Of a DNA stretch of 64,000 bases, positions 24,662 to 33,144 are shown piece by piece. The notes beneath the pieces were generated by a model. That model did not search any database and was not told the DNA's origin. It saw nothing but the letters and a program-made list of their open reading frames with translations. The position numbers were made by a program, and so were the translations under genes. Source of the DNA: Blastococcus sp. TF02A-26 (GTDB taxonomy: Bacteria; Actinomycetota; Actinomycetes; Mycobacteriales; Geodermatophilaceae); the NCBI RefSeq assembly GCF_003319125.1, contig NZ_QOHG01000002.1, positions 1 through 64,000 on the forward strand, given 5' to 3'. Numbering within the stretch: position 1 is the first letter of the stretch; every line of letters starts with the position of its first letter.

Positions 24662-24700
24662 ACAGTAGGGGGCGCGTCGGAGGAGGGTCAACGCAATTAA
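24662..24700 (-). promoter_or_regulatory. whiB7: whiB7 promoter with AT-rich WhiB7-binding box
   Basis: On the minus strand: TTAATTG (24700-24694), then TTGACC as -35 (24691-24686), an 18-nt spacer and TACTGT as -10 (24667-24662). An AT-rich block a few bases upstream of -35 is the known WhiB7 autoregulation signature, and this is one of the few AT-rich heptamers in the window. Confidence 0.75.
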
Positions 24701-24767
24701 CGACGACGTCCCCCGAGGGCGTGGCCCGGTCGCGACGGGTCGACCTGCCGTGACCCGGCGCACATCC

Positions 24768-26762
24768 TCAAGAGCTGAGCGTCGCCAGCACGTCCTCGCC
24801 GTAGAGCTCGAGCTTCTTGGCGCCGATGCCGGGCAGGCCTCCCAGCTCGCGCAGTGTCGTCGGCCGGGTCTCGGCGATCGCCTGCAGCGTGGAGTCGTTG
24901 AAGACGACGTAGGCCGGCACGGACGCGGCCTGGGCCGCGGTGCTGCGCCAGGCGCGCAGCCGCTCGAACAGCTCCCCCGCCTCGCCGTCCAGGACGACCT
25001 TCGCCTTCTTCTGCTTGCGCACCGGGACCGCCGCGGCGGAGTCCGGCGCCAGCCCGTCGAGGAACCGGCTGCGCGGGCGGCTGCGCCGGGCGCCGGGGTT
25101 GCGGGCCAGCGACCACGAGAGCGTCAGCTGCTCGCGCGCCCGGGTGACCGCGACGTAGAGCAGCCGGCGCTCCTCCTCGACGGCGTCGGGCCGGGCCAGC
25201 GACTGGGCGATCGGCACCACGCCGTCGACCAGGCCGACGACGAACACGGCGTCCCACTCCAGGCCCTTGGCGGCGTGCATCGACGCGAGGGTGACGCCCT
25301 GGACGGTCGGCGCGTGCTGGGCGTCGGCCCGCTGGGCGAGGTGCGCGACGAAGCCGGGCAGGTCCAGCGAGGGGGTCTCGGCGACGAGGTCGACGGCGAG
25401 GTCGACCAGCGCCGACAGCGACTGCCAGCGGTCCCGCGCCGCGCCGCCGGCCGGTGGCCGGTGCTCCACCCAGCCGGTGGAGGCCAGCACGTCGCGGACG
25501 GTGGGCACGAGCGCGCCGGGCTCGCTGCCGCCGGCCGCCGCGCCGCGCAGCAGCAGGACCGCCTCGCGCACCTCGGGACGCTCGAAGAAGCGCTCGCCGC
25601 CCTTGAGGACGTACGGCACCCCGACGTCGGTCAGCGCGTTCTCGTACACCTCGGACTGCGCGTTGATCCGGAAGAGGATCGCGATCTCGGCGGCGGGGGT
25701 GCCGGCGTCGACCAGCTCCCGGCACGCCGCCGCGACCGCCTTGGCCTCGGCCGGCTCGTCGGGGTGCTCGGCGAAGCGCGGGGCCGGGCCCTCGGCGCGC
25801 TGGCCGAGCAGCCGCAGGCCGGGCAGGCCCTTGCGCCTGGGGGCCTGCCCGATGAGCTTGTTCGCCAGCCCGACCACCTGGGGCGTGGAGCGGTAGTCCC
25901 GCTCCAGCTTCACGACCTCGGCGTCGGGATAGCGGTCGGCGAAGCCCAGCAGGTAGTCCGGGTCGGCCCCGGTGAACGAGTAGATGGTCTGGTTCGGGTC
26001 GCCGACGACGCAGACGTCGGCCCGGCCGCCGAGCCAGGCGTCGAGCAGCCGCTGCTGGAGCGGGTTGACGTCCTGGTACTCGTCGACGACGAAGTGCCGG
26101 TACTGGGCGCGGATCTGGCGGGAGACCTGCGGGTGCTCCTCCAGCGCGTAGGCCGTGACCAGCAGCAGGTCCTCGAAGTCCAGCGCGCCGTCGCGCTGCT
26201 TGGCCGCCTCGTAGGAGGCGTAGACCTGCGCCACGGCGGCGGCCTCGAACGGCGGTTCCCGGCCGGCGGCCTTCGCCCTGGCCGGGTAGTCCTCGGGCGT
26301 CGCCAGCGTCGTCTTGGCCCACTCGATCTCGCTGGCGAGGTCGCGCAGGCTCGTCCGGTCGGTGGTGAGCCGCGCGCGGGCCGCGGCGTTCCCGACCACC
26401 CGCAGCTTGTTCTCGATCAGCGGCGGCATGGGGCCGCCGAGCACCTGCGGCGCGAAGTAGCGCAGCTGCCGCATCGCCGCGGCGTGGAAGGTCCGCGCCT
26501 GCACGCCGCCGACCCCGAGGGACGCCAGCCGGGTGCGCAGCTCCCCCGCCGCCCGCGCGGTGAACGTGACCGCCAGGACCGTCTCGGGAGCGAAGGCGCC
26601 GACGTGCACGCCGTAGGCGATGCGGTGGGTGATGGTCCGGGTCTTGCCGGTGCCCGCACCGGCGAGGATGCAGACCGGACCGCTCACCGCCGAGGCCGCG
26701 GCCCGCTGCTCGTCGTCCAGTCCGGCGAGGACCGCCTCGCCGCCCCGCTCTCCCGCGCTCAC
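24768..26762 (-). CDS. uvrD2: UvrD2-type ATP-dependent DNA helicase with HRDC domain
   Basis: A 664-residue superfamily 1A helicase. Walker A is AGAGTGKTRT, motif II is VVDEYQDVNPLQ, motif III GDPNQTIYSF, motif IV/V SMHAAKGLEWDAV and VAVTRAREQL. The C-terminal HRDC domain (TLRELGGLPGIGAKKLELYG) identifies UvrD2. The tetracysteine motif that mycobacterial UvrD2 carries between helicase core and HRDC is absent; this linker has no Cys. The GTG at 26762 is the only start near the core. The next gene is divergent. Confidence 0.93.
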   Translation of the reverse strand: MSAGERGGEAVLAGLDDEQRAAASAVSGPVCILAGAGTGKTRTITHRIAYGVHVGAFAPETVLAVTFTARAAGELRTRLASLGVGGVQARTFHAAAMRQLRYFAPQVLGGPMPPLIENKLRVVGNAAARARLTTDRTSLRDLASEIEWAKTTLATPEDYPARAKAAGREPPFEAAAVAQVYASYEAAKQRDGALDFEDLLLVTAYALEEHPQVSRQIRAQYRHFVVDEYQDVNPLQQRLLDAWLGGRADVCVVGDPNQTIYSFTGADPDYLLGFADRYPDAEVVKLERDYRSTPQVVGLANKLIGQAPRRKGLPGLRLLGQRAEGPAPRFAEHPDEPAEAKAVAAACRELVDAGTPAAEIAILFRINAQSEVYENALTDVGVPYVLKGGERFFERPEVREAVLLLRGAAAGGSEPGALVPTVRDVLASTGWVEHRPPAGGAARDRWQSLSALVDLAVDLVAETPSLDLPGFVAHLAQRADAQHAPTVQGVTLASMHAAKGLEWDAVFVVGLVDGVVPIAQSLARPDAVEEERRLLYVAVTRAREQLTLSWSLARNPGARRSRPRSRFLDGLAPDSAAAVPVRKQKKAKVVLDGEAGELFERLRAWRSTAAQAASVPAYVVFNDSTLQAIAETRPTTLRELGGLPGIGAKKLELYGEDVLATLSS

Positions 26763-26882
26763 CCCCCGATACTCCCAGTCGGCACCGACGGTCCGGGGAA
26801 GCATCCCCGGGCCCGTGGTGTTGCCCGGTCGGGACAGCGGAACCGTCCCGGACCCGAACCACAGCACTGGGAGGACCCCTCG

Positions 26883-27146
26883 ATGAGCGCCGCGACCGCC
26901 GCCGTGACGATGTACACCACCACCTGGTGCGGCTACTGCAACCGGCTGAAGAAGCTGATGCAGCGCGAGGGCATCGAGTTCGTCGAGGTCGACATCGAGG
27001 TGACCGAGGGCGCCGCGGACGTCGTCATGGCGGCCAACGGCGGCAACCGGACGGTGCCGACCCTGGTCTTCGCCGACGGTGTGGCGCTGACCAACCCGAG
27101 CCTGGACCAGGTCAAGGCCCAGCTGGCGCAGCTGCCCGGCGCCTGA
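26883..27146 (+). CDS. Mycoredoxin-type glutaredoxin
   Basis: An 87-residue glutaredoxin fold with the CGYC active site (TTWCGYCNRLKKLM) and the cis-Pro segment NRTVPTLVFADG. In Actinobacteria such proteins reduce mycothiol mixed disulfides (Mrx1). The ATG follows GGGAGGA by 7 nt. It diverges from uvrD2, the arrangement also seen in mycobacteria. Confidence 0.93.
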   Translation: MSAATAAVTMYTTTWCGYCNRLKKLMQREGIEFVEVDIEVTEGAADVVMAANGGNRTVPTLVFADGVALTNPSLDQVKAQLAQLPGA

Positions 27147-27171
27147 GCCGCGGCCGGCGGGCCGCCGCGGC
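27147..27171 (+). terminator. Hairpin after the mycoredoxin gene
   Basis: GCCGCGGC occurs at 27147-27154 and again at 27164-27171; being self-complementary the two copies pair around a 9-nt loop, directly after the stop. Confidence 0.4.
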
Positions 27172-27287
27172 ACGTACCCGTCGGCATCTCCCGGCAACGC
27201 CCCCGCACGGGGCATGATCGGGGACCGACGGACCGCACCGGGCGGCCCGCACCCGGGAACGGCCGGTTCTCCTCGGAGGTCGAAGAC

Positions 27288-27914
27288 GTGAGCACCCCCG
27301 AGCACCCGCACGGTGCTCCCGGCTGCTGCCCGGGGACCGCTGGTCCCCCGGGGGTGACGGTCGTGCGCACCGCCCGCGGCTGGTCCGTGGTCGCGCCCGG
27401 GTCGGTCACGGACGTGCACGACCTCCTCGAGGGGCTGTCGCTCGCCGACCTGCTGGCCGAGGCCACCGGGTCGACGCCCGAGCCGGACCGGACCACCCGC
27501 CGCGCCGCCCGCGGTCCGGCGGCGGTGGACGCCGGCGGCGACGTCGACCCGCGGGACGCGCGGGTGGCCACGCTGGAGCGCACGGTCGCCCAGCTGGAGC
27601 ACGCCCTCGCCGCCCGCGTCTCCACGGAGCGCGCGATCGGCGTCCTCGCCGAGCGGCACGGCACCACCCCGCGCTCGGCGTTCGAGCTGCTGCGCGGCGA
27701 GGCCCGCAGCACCGGGCGGCCCGTGCACGAGCTCGCCCGCGCCGTCCTGCAGCCGCTCGACGAGCGTCCGGTGGTCCCGCTGACCGCCGTCGCGCCGTCC
27801 CCGGAGCCCGTCGCGGCAGCCGAGGTGCCGCTGCCGCCCGCCCCGCGGATGCCCGGCAGCCGCCGGTCCCGCAGCCGTGCGGGCGCCGTGGTGACAGGGG
27901 ACGACCGCTCCTGA
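27288..27914 (+). CDS. ANTAR-domain protein
   Basis: A 208-residue protein with a C-terminal ANTAR RNA-binding helix bundle (LEHALAARVSTERAIGVLAE, then SAFELLRGEARSTGR and VHELARAVL), preceded by a predicted coiled coil (ARVATLERTVAQLEHAL). ANTAR proteins bind paired hexaloop stems and prevent termination. The N-terminal 90 residues show no receiver or GAF domain, so the input signal is unclear. The GTG follows GGAGG by 8 nt. Its TGA overlaps the inferred CTG start of the next gene. Confidence 0.85.
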   Translation: MSTPEHPHGAPGCCPGTAGPPGVTVVRTARGWSVVAPGSVTDVHDLLEGLSLADLLAEATGSTPEPDRTTRRAARGPAAVDAGGDVDPRDARVATLERTVAQLEHALAARVSTERAIGVLAERHGTTPRSAFELLRGEARSTGRPVHELARAVLQPLDERPVVPLTAVAPSPEPVAAAEVPLPPAPRMPGSRRSRSRAGAVVTGDDRS

Positions 27915-28561
27915 CCCGCCCCGAACCGCTCGGGCCCGACGTGCTGGCCGACCGGCTGGCCGGGCTGCTCGCCGCGCTCCCGGCGGAGCCCGGCGCGACG
28001 GCCCTGCGCGTCGCCGTCGACGGCCCCGACGTCGCCGACCCGGGCGGACTGGCGGGCGCGGTGGCCGAGCGGCTCCCCGTGCTCGGCCGGCCGGCCGTGG
28101 TCGTGCCCGCCGAGGGCTTCTTCCGGCCCGCGTCGCTGCGGCTGGAGCACGGCCGCACCGACCCCGACGCCCGGTACACCGACTGGCTCGACGCCGGCGC
28201 CCTGGCCCGCGAGGTGCTGGACCCGCTCGGCCCCGGCGGGAGCGGCGAGTACCTGCCGGTGCTGTGGGACCTCGCCCGCAACCGGGCCGCCCGGGTGCCG
28301 CGCCGTCCGCTGCCGGGAGGCGGGGCGCTGCTGGTGCCGGGCGCCTTCCTGCAGGGCATGGGGCTGGCCTTCGACGCCGTCGTCCACCTCCGCGTCGCCC
28401 CGGCGGCACGCCGCCGCCGGACCCCGGCCGAGGACGCGTGGCAGCTGCCTGCCTACGACCGGTACGACGACGAGGTCGACCCCGCCGGCCTGGCCGACGC
28501 GGTGGTGCTGGCCGACTCCCCCGACCACCCGGCGCTGGTCCTGCAGGGGCGGTTCACCTAG
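27911..28561 (+). CDS. Uridine-kinase-like protein lacking a P-loop
   Basis: A 216-residue protein resembling actinobacterial uridine-kinase-like hypotheticals: RPASLRLEHGRTDPDARYTDW, LVPGAFLQGMGLAFDAVVHL and RRRTPAEDAWQLPAYDRY. The P-loop position reads VAVDGPDVADPGGLAG and has no GK[ST], so phosphoryl transfer is doubtful. CTG 27911 within CTGA overlaps the ANTAR stop and has AGGGGA about 9 nt upstream; the first conventional start, GTG 27941, has no ribosome-binding site and would cut conserved residues. Confidence 0.7.
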   Translation: MTRPEPLGPDVLADRLAGLLAALPAEPGATALRVAVDGPDVADPGGLAGAVAERLPVLGRPAVVVPAEGFFRPASLRLEHGRTDPDARYTDWLDAGALAREVLDPLGPGGSGEYLPVLWDLARNRAARVPRRPLPGGGALLVPGAFLQGMGLAFDAVVHLRVAPAARRRRTPAEDAWQLPAYDRYDDEVDPAGLADAVVLADSPDHPALVLQGRFT

Positions 28562-28570
28562 GGGACGCCG

Positions 28571-29524
28571 TCACAGCTCGCCGGCGACCCAGCGGTCGAT
28601 GAGGTTCCGCGCGATCGACACCGGCGGCGGCAGGATCTGCGGACCCTCCCCCGAGCGCAGCTCGTCGCGGGAGAACCAGCGGGCCTCCTCGATCTCGGTC
28701 GGGTCCAGCCGCAGCGCCTGGTCGCCCTCCACACGGGCGGTGAAGCCCAGCATCAGCGACTGCGGGAACGGCCAGGGCTGGCTGGTGACGTAGCGGACGT
28801 CGGTCACCTGCACGCCGACCTCCTCGAACACCTCCCGGGCCACCGCACCCTCGGCGGACTCCCCCGGCTCGACGAACCCGGCCAGGACCGAGAACCGCCC
28901 CGGCGGCCACACGGCCTGGCGGCCCAGCACGCAGCGGTCGCCGCCGTCGTGCACGAGCATGATCACGGCCGGGTCGGTGCGCGGGAACAGCTCGGCGCCG
29001 GTGACCGGGTCGCGCTGCACCCAGCCGGCCTTCTCGATGGTGGTGGCGGCGCCGGACAGCGGGCTGAACCGGGCGCGGGCGTGCCACTCGAGGATGCCGA
29101 TGGCCTGCGCGAGGAGCCCCGCCTCGAGGTCGTCGAGGTCGGCGCCGAGCTCGCGCAGGTCGTGCCAGCCGTCGACGTCCCGCCCGTTGACCGTCAATGC
29201 CCGCTCACCGCGCACGGCGGCGTAGGGGACGTCGTCGGCCTCGCCGAGGTAGACGGCACCCGTCGGCAGGGCGGCTTGCTCGTCCCACACCAGCCGGGGG
29301 CTCCCGGACCCGCGGCTCACCGGGACGGTGCCGCGCGGGTCGACCGTCAGCACCCGGACGGGCCGGCCGCCGGTGGGACCGGGCAGCGAGCGGGCCAGGT
29401 GCGCGCGGTCGTGCGCGGAGCGCGACAGGACCGGCACGAGGCCGGTGGTCGCGCGGTCGTCGTCGCCCCAGGCGTCCCGCGGGGGGTTGTCCGCCGGGGT
29501 GCTCCCGCCGTCCGGGACGCTCAC
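28571..29524 (-). CDS. nudC: NADH pyrophosphatase NudC
   Basis: A 317-residue Nudix hydrolase. The Nudix box GFVEPGESAEGAVAREVFEEVG is followed by the NudC-specific SQPWPFPQSLM array. NudC cleaves NAD(H) to NMN and AMP and can remove NAD caps from RNA. The zinc-ribbon position that normally holds CxxC before PRTDPAVI reads FSPLSG and QRDP here, so the zinc site appears lost. The GTG at 29524 overlaps the upstream M16 stop (GTGA), so it is coupled to that gene. Confidence 0.92.
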   Translation of the reverse strand: MSVPDGGSTPADNPPRDAWGDDDRATTGLVPVLSRSAHDRAHLARSLPGPTGGRPVRVLTVDPRGTVPVSRGSGSPRLVWDEQAALPTGAVYLGEADDVPYAAVRGERALTVNGRDVDGWHDLRELGADLDDLEAGLLAQAIGILEWHARARFSPLSGAATTIEKAGWVQRDPVTGAELFPRTDPAVIMLVHDGGDRCVLGRQAVWPPGRFSVLAGFVEPGESAEGAVAREVFEEVGVQVTDVRYVTSQPWPFPQSLMLGFTARVEGDQALRLDPTEIEEARWFSRDELRSGEGPQILPPPVSIARNLIDRWVAGEL

Positions 29525-30900
29525 GCCTCGCCCGTCGTCTGCTCCACCGTCTCGCTGACCACGACCGGCCCCAGGGCCCGCAGCGGCTCGGCGATCTGCC
29601 CGGCGTCGCCGACGACGACCGCGGTCAGCGCGTCCGGCGCCAGGTACCGGCGGGCGGCCTCCTGCACCTCGTCGACGGTGACGGCGGCCAGCGCCCGCTG
29701 GTGCTCGGCCAGCCAACCCGGTTCCAGGCCCGCCCCGATGAGGGCGGAGAGCGTGCTGGCCAGGCCGGCGTGCGTGGCCGTGGACAGCGCCATGGACCCG
29801 AGCACGTAGCGGCGGGCGCCGTCGAGCTCCGCCTCGGTCACCGGCAGCAGCGCCATCCGGCCCAGCTCGTAGAGCGTCTCGAGCAGGGCCGGCCCGGTGA
29901 CCTCGGTGGCGACGTCGGCCTCGACGACGAAGGACGAGGCCGCGGCGAGGTGGTCGACGGAGCTGCGCGGGCTGTAGGTGTAGCCGCGCCGCTCGCGGAT
30001 GTTCTCCACCAGACGCGAGGAGAAGTAGCCGCCGAAGACCATGTTGGCCAACCGGACGGCGGGCAGGTCGGCGTCGGTGCGGCGCGGAGCCGGCCCGCCG
30101 AGGCGCAGGTTGGACTGCACCGCGCCGGGCCGGTCGACCACCTGCAGCTCGGGGACCCGCTGCTCGGCCACCGGCGGCGCGACCACGGCGCTGCCCTCTC
30201 CGGTCCAGCCGGCGAGCGCGGCGGCGGCGGCGTCGACGGCCCCGGCGGGGTCGACGTCACCGACGAGGACGAGCGTGCTGCCGGCCGGGACGATCCGGTC
30301 GCGGTGCAGCTTGCGCAGCGCGGTGGCCCGGACCAGCGCCACCTGCTCGGCGGCCGGCAGCTGCAGGGCGTACGGGTGCGCGCCGTAGCGCCGCTCGGCC
30401 AGCGCGGTGCGGGCGATGACGCCGGGCTGCGACCGGGCGATGGCGATCCGCTCGGCGACACGGGCGCGCTCGGCCTCGACCTGGGCGTTCGGGTAGGTCG
30501 CCGAGGTGAGCAGCTCCGCGAGGACGCCGAGGACCGGTGCCAGCCCGTCGGTGGGCAGGGTGGTGGAGAACAGCACCCGGTCGGGGTCGGTGGAGACCGC
30601 GAGCTCGCCGCCGTGGGCCTGCACCAGCTGGGCGATCTCGGTCTGGTCGTGCTGCTCGGTGCCGAGGAGGACGGCGCCGGCGAGCACCGAGGCCCGGGCG
30701 CCGTGCTGGGCCGCGGCGCGCGCCGTCCCGGCGGCGAAGGGCACCCGCAGGCGCAGCTCCACCAGGGGCACGCCCGGCCGGGGGACGACGACCACGCGGA
30801 GCCCGTTGGGCAGGGTCTGCTCGGTGACCGCCAGCTCCGGCTGCGGGCGCGGCTCCCCCAGCGGCGGGACCAGGTCGAGGTCGAGCACCGGTGCACTCAT
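29521..30900 (-). CDS. M16 peptidase family, non-catalytic partner
   Basis: A 459-residue M16 protein with two homologous halves. The HxxEH zinc motif is replaced by AAAQHGARASVL, so it should be inactive, while the C-terminal RxxGYTYSPRSS signature is intact (RERRGYTYSPRS). Such subunits pair with a catalytic M16 protein to form the clamshell chamber. It starts by ATGA overlap with the catalytic gene upstream. Confidence 0.9.
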   Translation of the reverse strand: MSAPVLDLDLVPPLGEPRPQPELAVTEQTLPNGLRVVVVPRPGVPLVELRLRVPFAAGTARAAAQHGARASVLAGAVLLGTEQHDQTEIAQLVQAHGGELAVSTDPDRVLFSTTLPTDGLAPVLGVLAELLTSATYPNAQVEAERARVAERIAIARSQPGVIARTALAERRYGAHPYALQLPAAEQVALVRATALRKLHRDRIVPAGSTLVLVGDVDPAGAVDAAAAALAGWTGEGSAVVAPPVAEQRVPELQVVDRPGAVQSNLRLGGPAPRRTDADLPAVRLANMVFGGYFSSRLVENIRERRGYTYSPRSSVDHLAAASSFVVEADVATEVTGPALLETLYELGRMALLPVTEAELDGARRYVLGSMALSTATHAGLASTLSALIGAGLEPGWLAEHQRALAAVTVDEVQEAARRYLAPDALTAVVVGDAGQIAEPLRALGPVVVSETVEQTTGEA

Positions 30901-32207
30901 CGCTTGCCTCCCGTGGCCTGGAGCTCGAGGACGGCGACGGTGCCCGGATCGAGCCCGCGGGCGGCGGTCTGCACCTGGTCGGGGGTGACTGCGGCCAGGC
31001 GCGCGGCGAACTCGCCGGCGAGTTCGGCACGGCCGTGGATCAGCTCCGAGGCCGCGAACTCCAGGGTGCGGCCCAGGACGCTGTCGGCCTGGCGCAGCAG
31101 CTGCGCCTCGGCCCGGGCCTGCACGCGGGCGAGCTCCTCGACCTCGACGCCCTGCCGGGCCACCGTGGCGATCTCCTCGTGCACCGCGCCGACGACGGCG
31201 TCCACCGGGACGGCGGCCGGGTGGTGCACCTGGGTGGTGAGCAGCGTGGCGTCGCGGACGTCGAACGGGTCGCCGAACAGCCCGACGTAGCTGCTCTGGG
31301 CGACGGCGAGCGACTCGTCGTGGACCAGCCGGCGCTCCAGCCGGGAGGCGTCGCCCTCGCTCAGCAGCTCGGCGAGCAGCACGGTGCCGAGGTAGGTGTC
31401 GAGGTCGCCGACCGGGTCGGGCACCCGCCAGCCGAGCGCGACCGCGGGCGCGGGCGCGAGGCGGTCCTCGACGACGGCGGAGCGGACCGCGGTCGGCGAG
31501 GGCTCCCCCGTCGCCGGGGTGGCCGGCACGTCGCGGGCGTCGACGGCGCCGAACCAGCGGCGCACCAGCCGCTCGGTCTCGGCGACGTCGAGGTCGCCGC
31601 CGACGCACAGCACCGCGTTGCCCGGCGCGTAGTACTTGTGGAAGAAGTCCGCGGCGTCGTCGACGGTGGAGGACTCCAGATCCACGAACGAGCCGTAGCC
31701 GTCGTGGGTGTTGGCGAAGCTCTCGAAGGCCACCGGCGGCAGCTGCAGCCAGGGGAAGGCGCCGTAGGGCCGGTTGAGCACGTTGACCCGGATCTCCTCC
31801 TTGACCACGTCGATCTGGTTGCGGAGGTTCTCGGCGGTGATCGCCGGGGCGGCCATGCGGTCGGCCTCGAGGAACAGGGCCCGCTCGAGCGCCTCGGCGG
31901 GGAGCGCCTCGTAGTAGTTCGTGTAGTCCTGGTGCGTCGACCCGTTGAAGGTGCCGCCGGCGGCCTGGACCAGCCGGGCGTGCTCCATCTTCGGGACGTG
32001 CGCCGAGCCCTGGAACATCAGGTGCTCGAAGAGGTGGGCGAATCCGGTGCGGCCCTCGGGCTCGTTGCGCATGCCGACGTCGTAGAAGACGGTCACGGCC
32101 ACGACCGGCACGCTGCGGTCGGGCGCCAGGACGACCCGCAGGCCGTTGTCCAGGCGGAAGCGCTCCACCGGGTGCCGGATGGTCAGGTCGGCCCCAGCTG
32201 CTGTCAC
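30897..32207 (-). CDS. M16 zinc peptidase, catalytic subunit
   Basis: A 436-residue processing-peptidase-like protein with the inverted zinc motif HLFEHLMFQGS and the downstream Glu in the region around EIRVNVLNRPYG. It probably degrades peptides together with the inactive partner encoded just downstream. The GTG at 32207 has TAGGGT 6 nt upstream, marking a leaderless promoter for the M16-M16-nudC operon. Confidence 0.93.
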   Translation of the reverse strand: MTAAGADLTIRHPVERFRLDNGLRVVLAPDRSVPVVAVTVFYDVGMRNEPEGRTGFAHLFEHLMFQGSAHVPKMEHARLVQAAGGTFNGSTHQDYTNYYEALPAEALERALFLEADRMAAPAITAENLRNQIDVVKEEIRVNVLNRPYGAFPWLQLPPVAFESFANTHDGYGSFVDLESSTVDDAADFFHKYYAPGNAVLCVGGDLDVAETERLVRRWFGAVDARDVPATPATGEPSPTAVRSAVVEDRLAPAPAVALGWRVPDPVGDLDTYLGTVLLAELLSEGDASRLERRLVHDESLAVAQSSYVGLFGDPFDVRDATLLTTQVHHPAAVPVDAVVGAVHEEIATVARQGVEVEELARVQARAEAQLLRQADSVLGRTLEFAASELIHGRAELAGEFAARLAAVTPDQVQTAARGLDPGTVAVLELQATGGKR

Positions 32208-32213
32208 GACCCG

Positions 32214-32219
32214 ACCCTA
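32214..32219 (-). promoter_or_regulatory. -10 hexamer TAGGGT of the M16 operon
   Basis: On the minus strand it ends 6 nt before the GTG at 32207. Confidence 0.6.
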
Positions 32220-32239
32220 ACCGCGATGATCGCGGCGCG

Positions 32240-33127
32240 TCAGAGCACGTCGACCGAGGCCACGACCTGGTCGATGACGCCGTACAGCTCGGCGTGGGTG
32301 TTCGGGATCGAGAGGTAGAGCAGCGCGGGCTGGGCACGACCGACGTCGACCAGCAGCAGCGCGGCGCGCTCGCCGCTGGCGTCGTAGCCCGGCACCTCCC
32401 AGGTGAGCCGGAACTCGATCAGGTGCGCGGGGGCGCCGTCGACGGTGAGGGCCTCGTCCCGCAGCACCTCCTGCTGGTTGGGCGCCGGGTAGTAGTTGGT
32501 CCGCGCGCGGTCCGCCACCTGCTGCACCGTGGCCTGGAGGCTGCCCGGCCCGGCGTAGCCGAACTCCGGCGCCAGCGGGCCCGACGTGCACTGCGCGATG
32601 AAGACGCCGTCGGGCGTCTGGTCCTGAGTGACGAAGTACTGGCCGGCGGTCTCGGTGGTCTCGATCATCGGGAGCAGGTCCCACTCCGACCAGCCGTCAC
32701 CGAGGTAGGGGTAGGCGATCCCCGCGGCCTCGTCGACGATCCGCACCGTGCCGGGCGGGAAGGCGTTGCCCGACGGCCCCGCCGGGCCGCCGCTCGGCCC
32801 CGCCGCCTCGCCCGGGTCCCCGCCACCGCCCTTGCCGACCAGCAGCCCGAGGACGACGACGAGCACCACCGCGAGCACGCCCAGCCCGATCCCCCACGCG
32901 AGGCGACCGCGCCGGGGCGGCGGGGCGCCGACCGGCTGGTGGGTGACCGGCCGGGCCGGGGCGAGGGTGGGCGCGGCACCGGCCGCCGCCTGCACCGCGA
33001 CCCCGGGACCGGCGGGGGTCGTGACGTCGGACCAGGACAGGCCGTTCCACCAGCGGACCATGCCGGGGGTGCCGTCGGGGTCGGGGTACCAGCCCGCGGG
33101 CGCGGAGGGCTCGCCAGGTCCGGTCAC
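32240..33127 (-). CDS. DUF2510 membrane protein with extracytoplasmic domain
   Basis: A 295-residue protein. Residues 10-35 form a DUF2510 motif (AGWYPDPDGTPGMVRWWNG..W), followed by a Pro-rich linker, one membrane helix (AWGIGLGVLAVVLVVVLGLLV), a Gly/Pro linker and an external domain of about 165 residues with a single Cys. Function is unknown. GTG 33127 has TACCCT 6 nt upstream. Together with the kinase next door it may form a membrane signalling unit, which is inference. Confidence 0.85.
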   Translation of the reverse strand: MTGPGEPSAPAGWYPDPDGTPGMVRWWNGLSWSDVTTPAGPGVAVQAAAGAAPTLAPARPVTHQPVGAPPPRRGRLAWGIGLGVLAVVLVVVLGLLVGKGGGGDPGEAAGPSGGPAGPSGNAFPPGTVRIVDEAAGIAYPYLGDGWSEWDLLPMIETTETAGQYFVTQDQTPDGVFIAQCTSGPLAPEFGYAGPGSLQATVQQVADRARTNYYPAPNQQEVLRDEALTVDGAPAHLIEFRLTWEVPGYDASGERAALLLVDVGRAQPALLYLSIPNTHAELYGVIDQVVASVDVL

Positions 33128-33133
33128 GCGCTC

Positions 33134-33139
33134 AGGGTA
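33134..33139 (-). promoter_or_regulatory. -10 hexamer TACCCT of the DUF2510 gene
   Basis: On the minus strand it ends 6 nt before the GTG at 33127; it lies in the gap after the kinase stop. Confidence 0.55.
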
Positions 33140-33144
33140 GGAGA

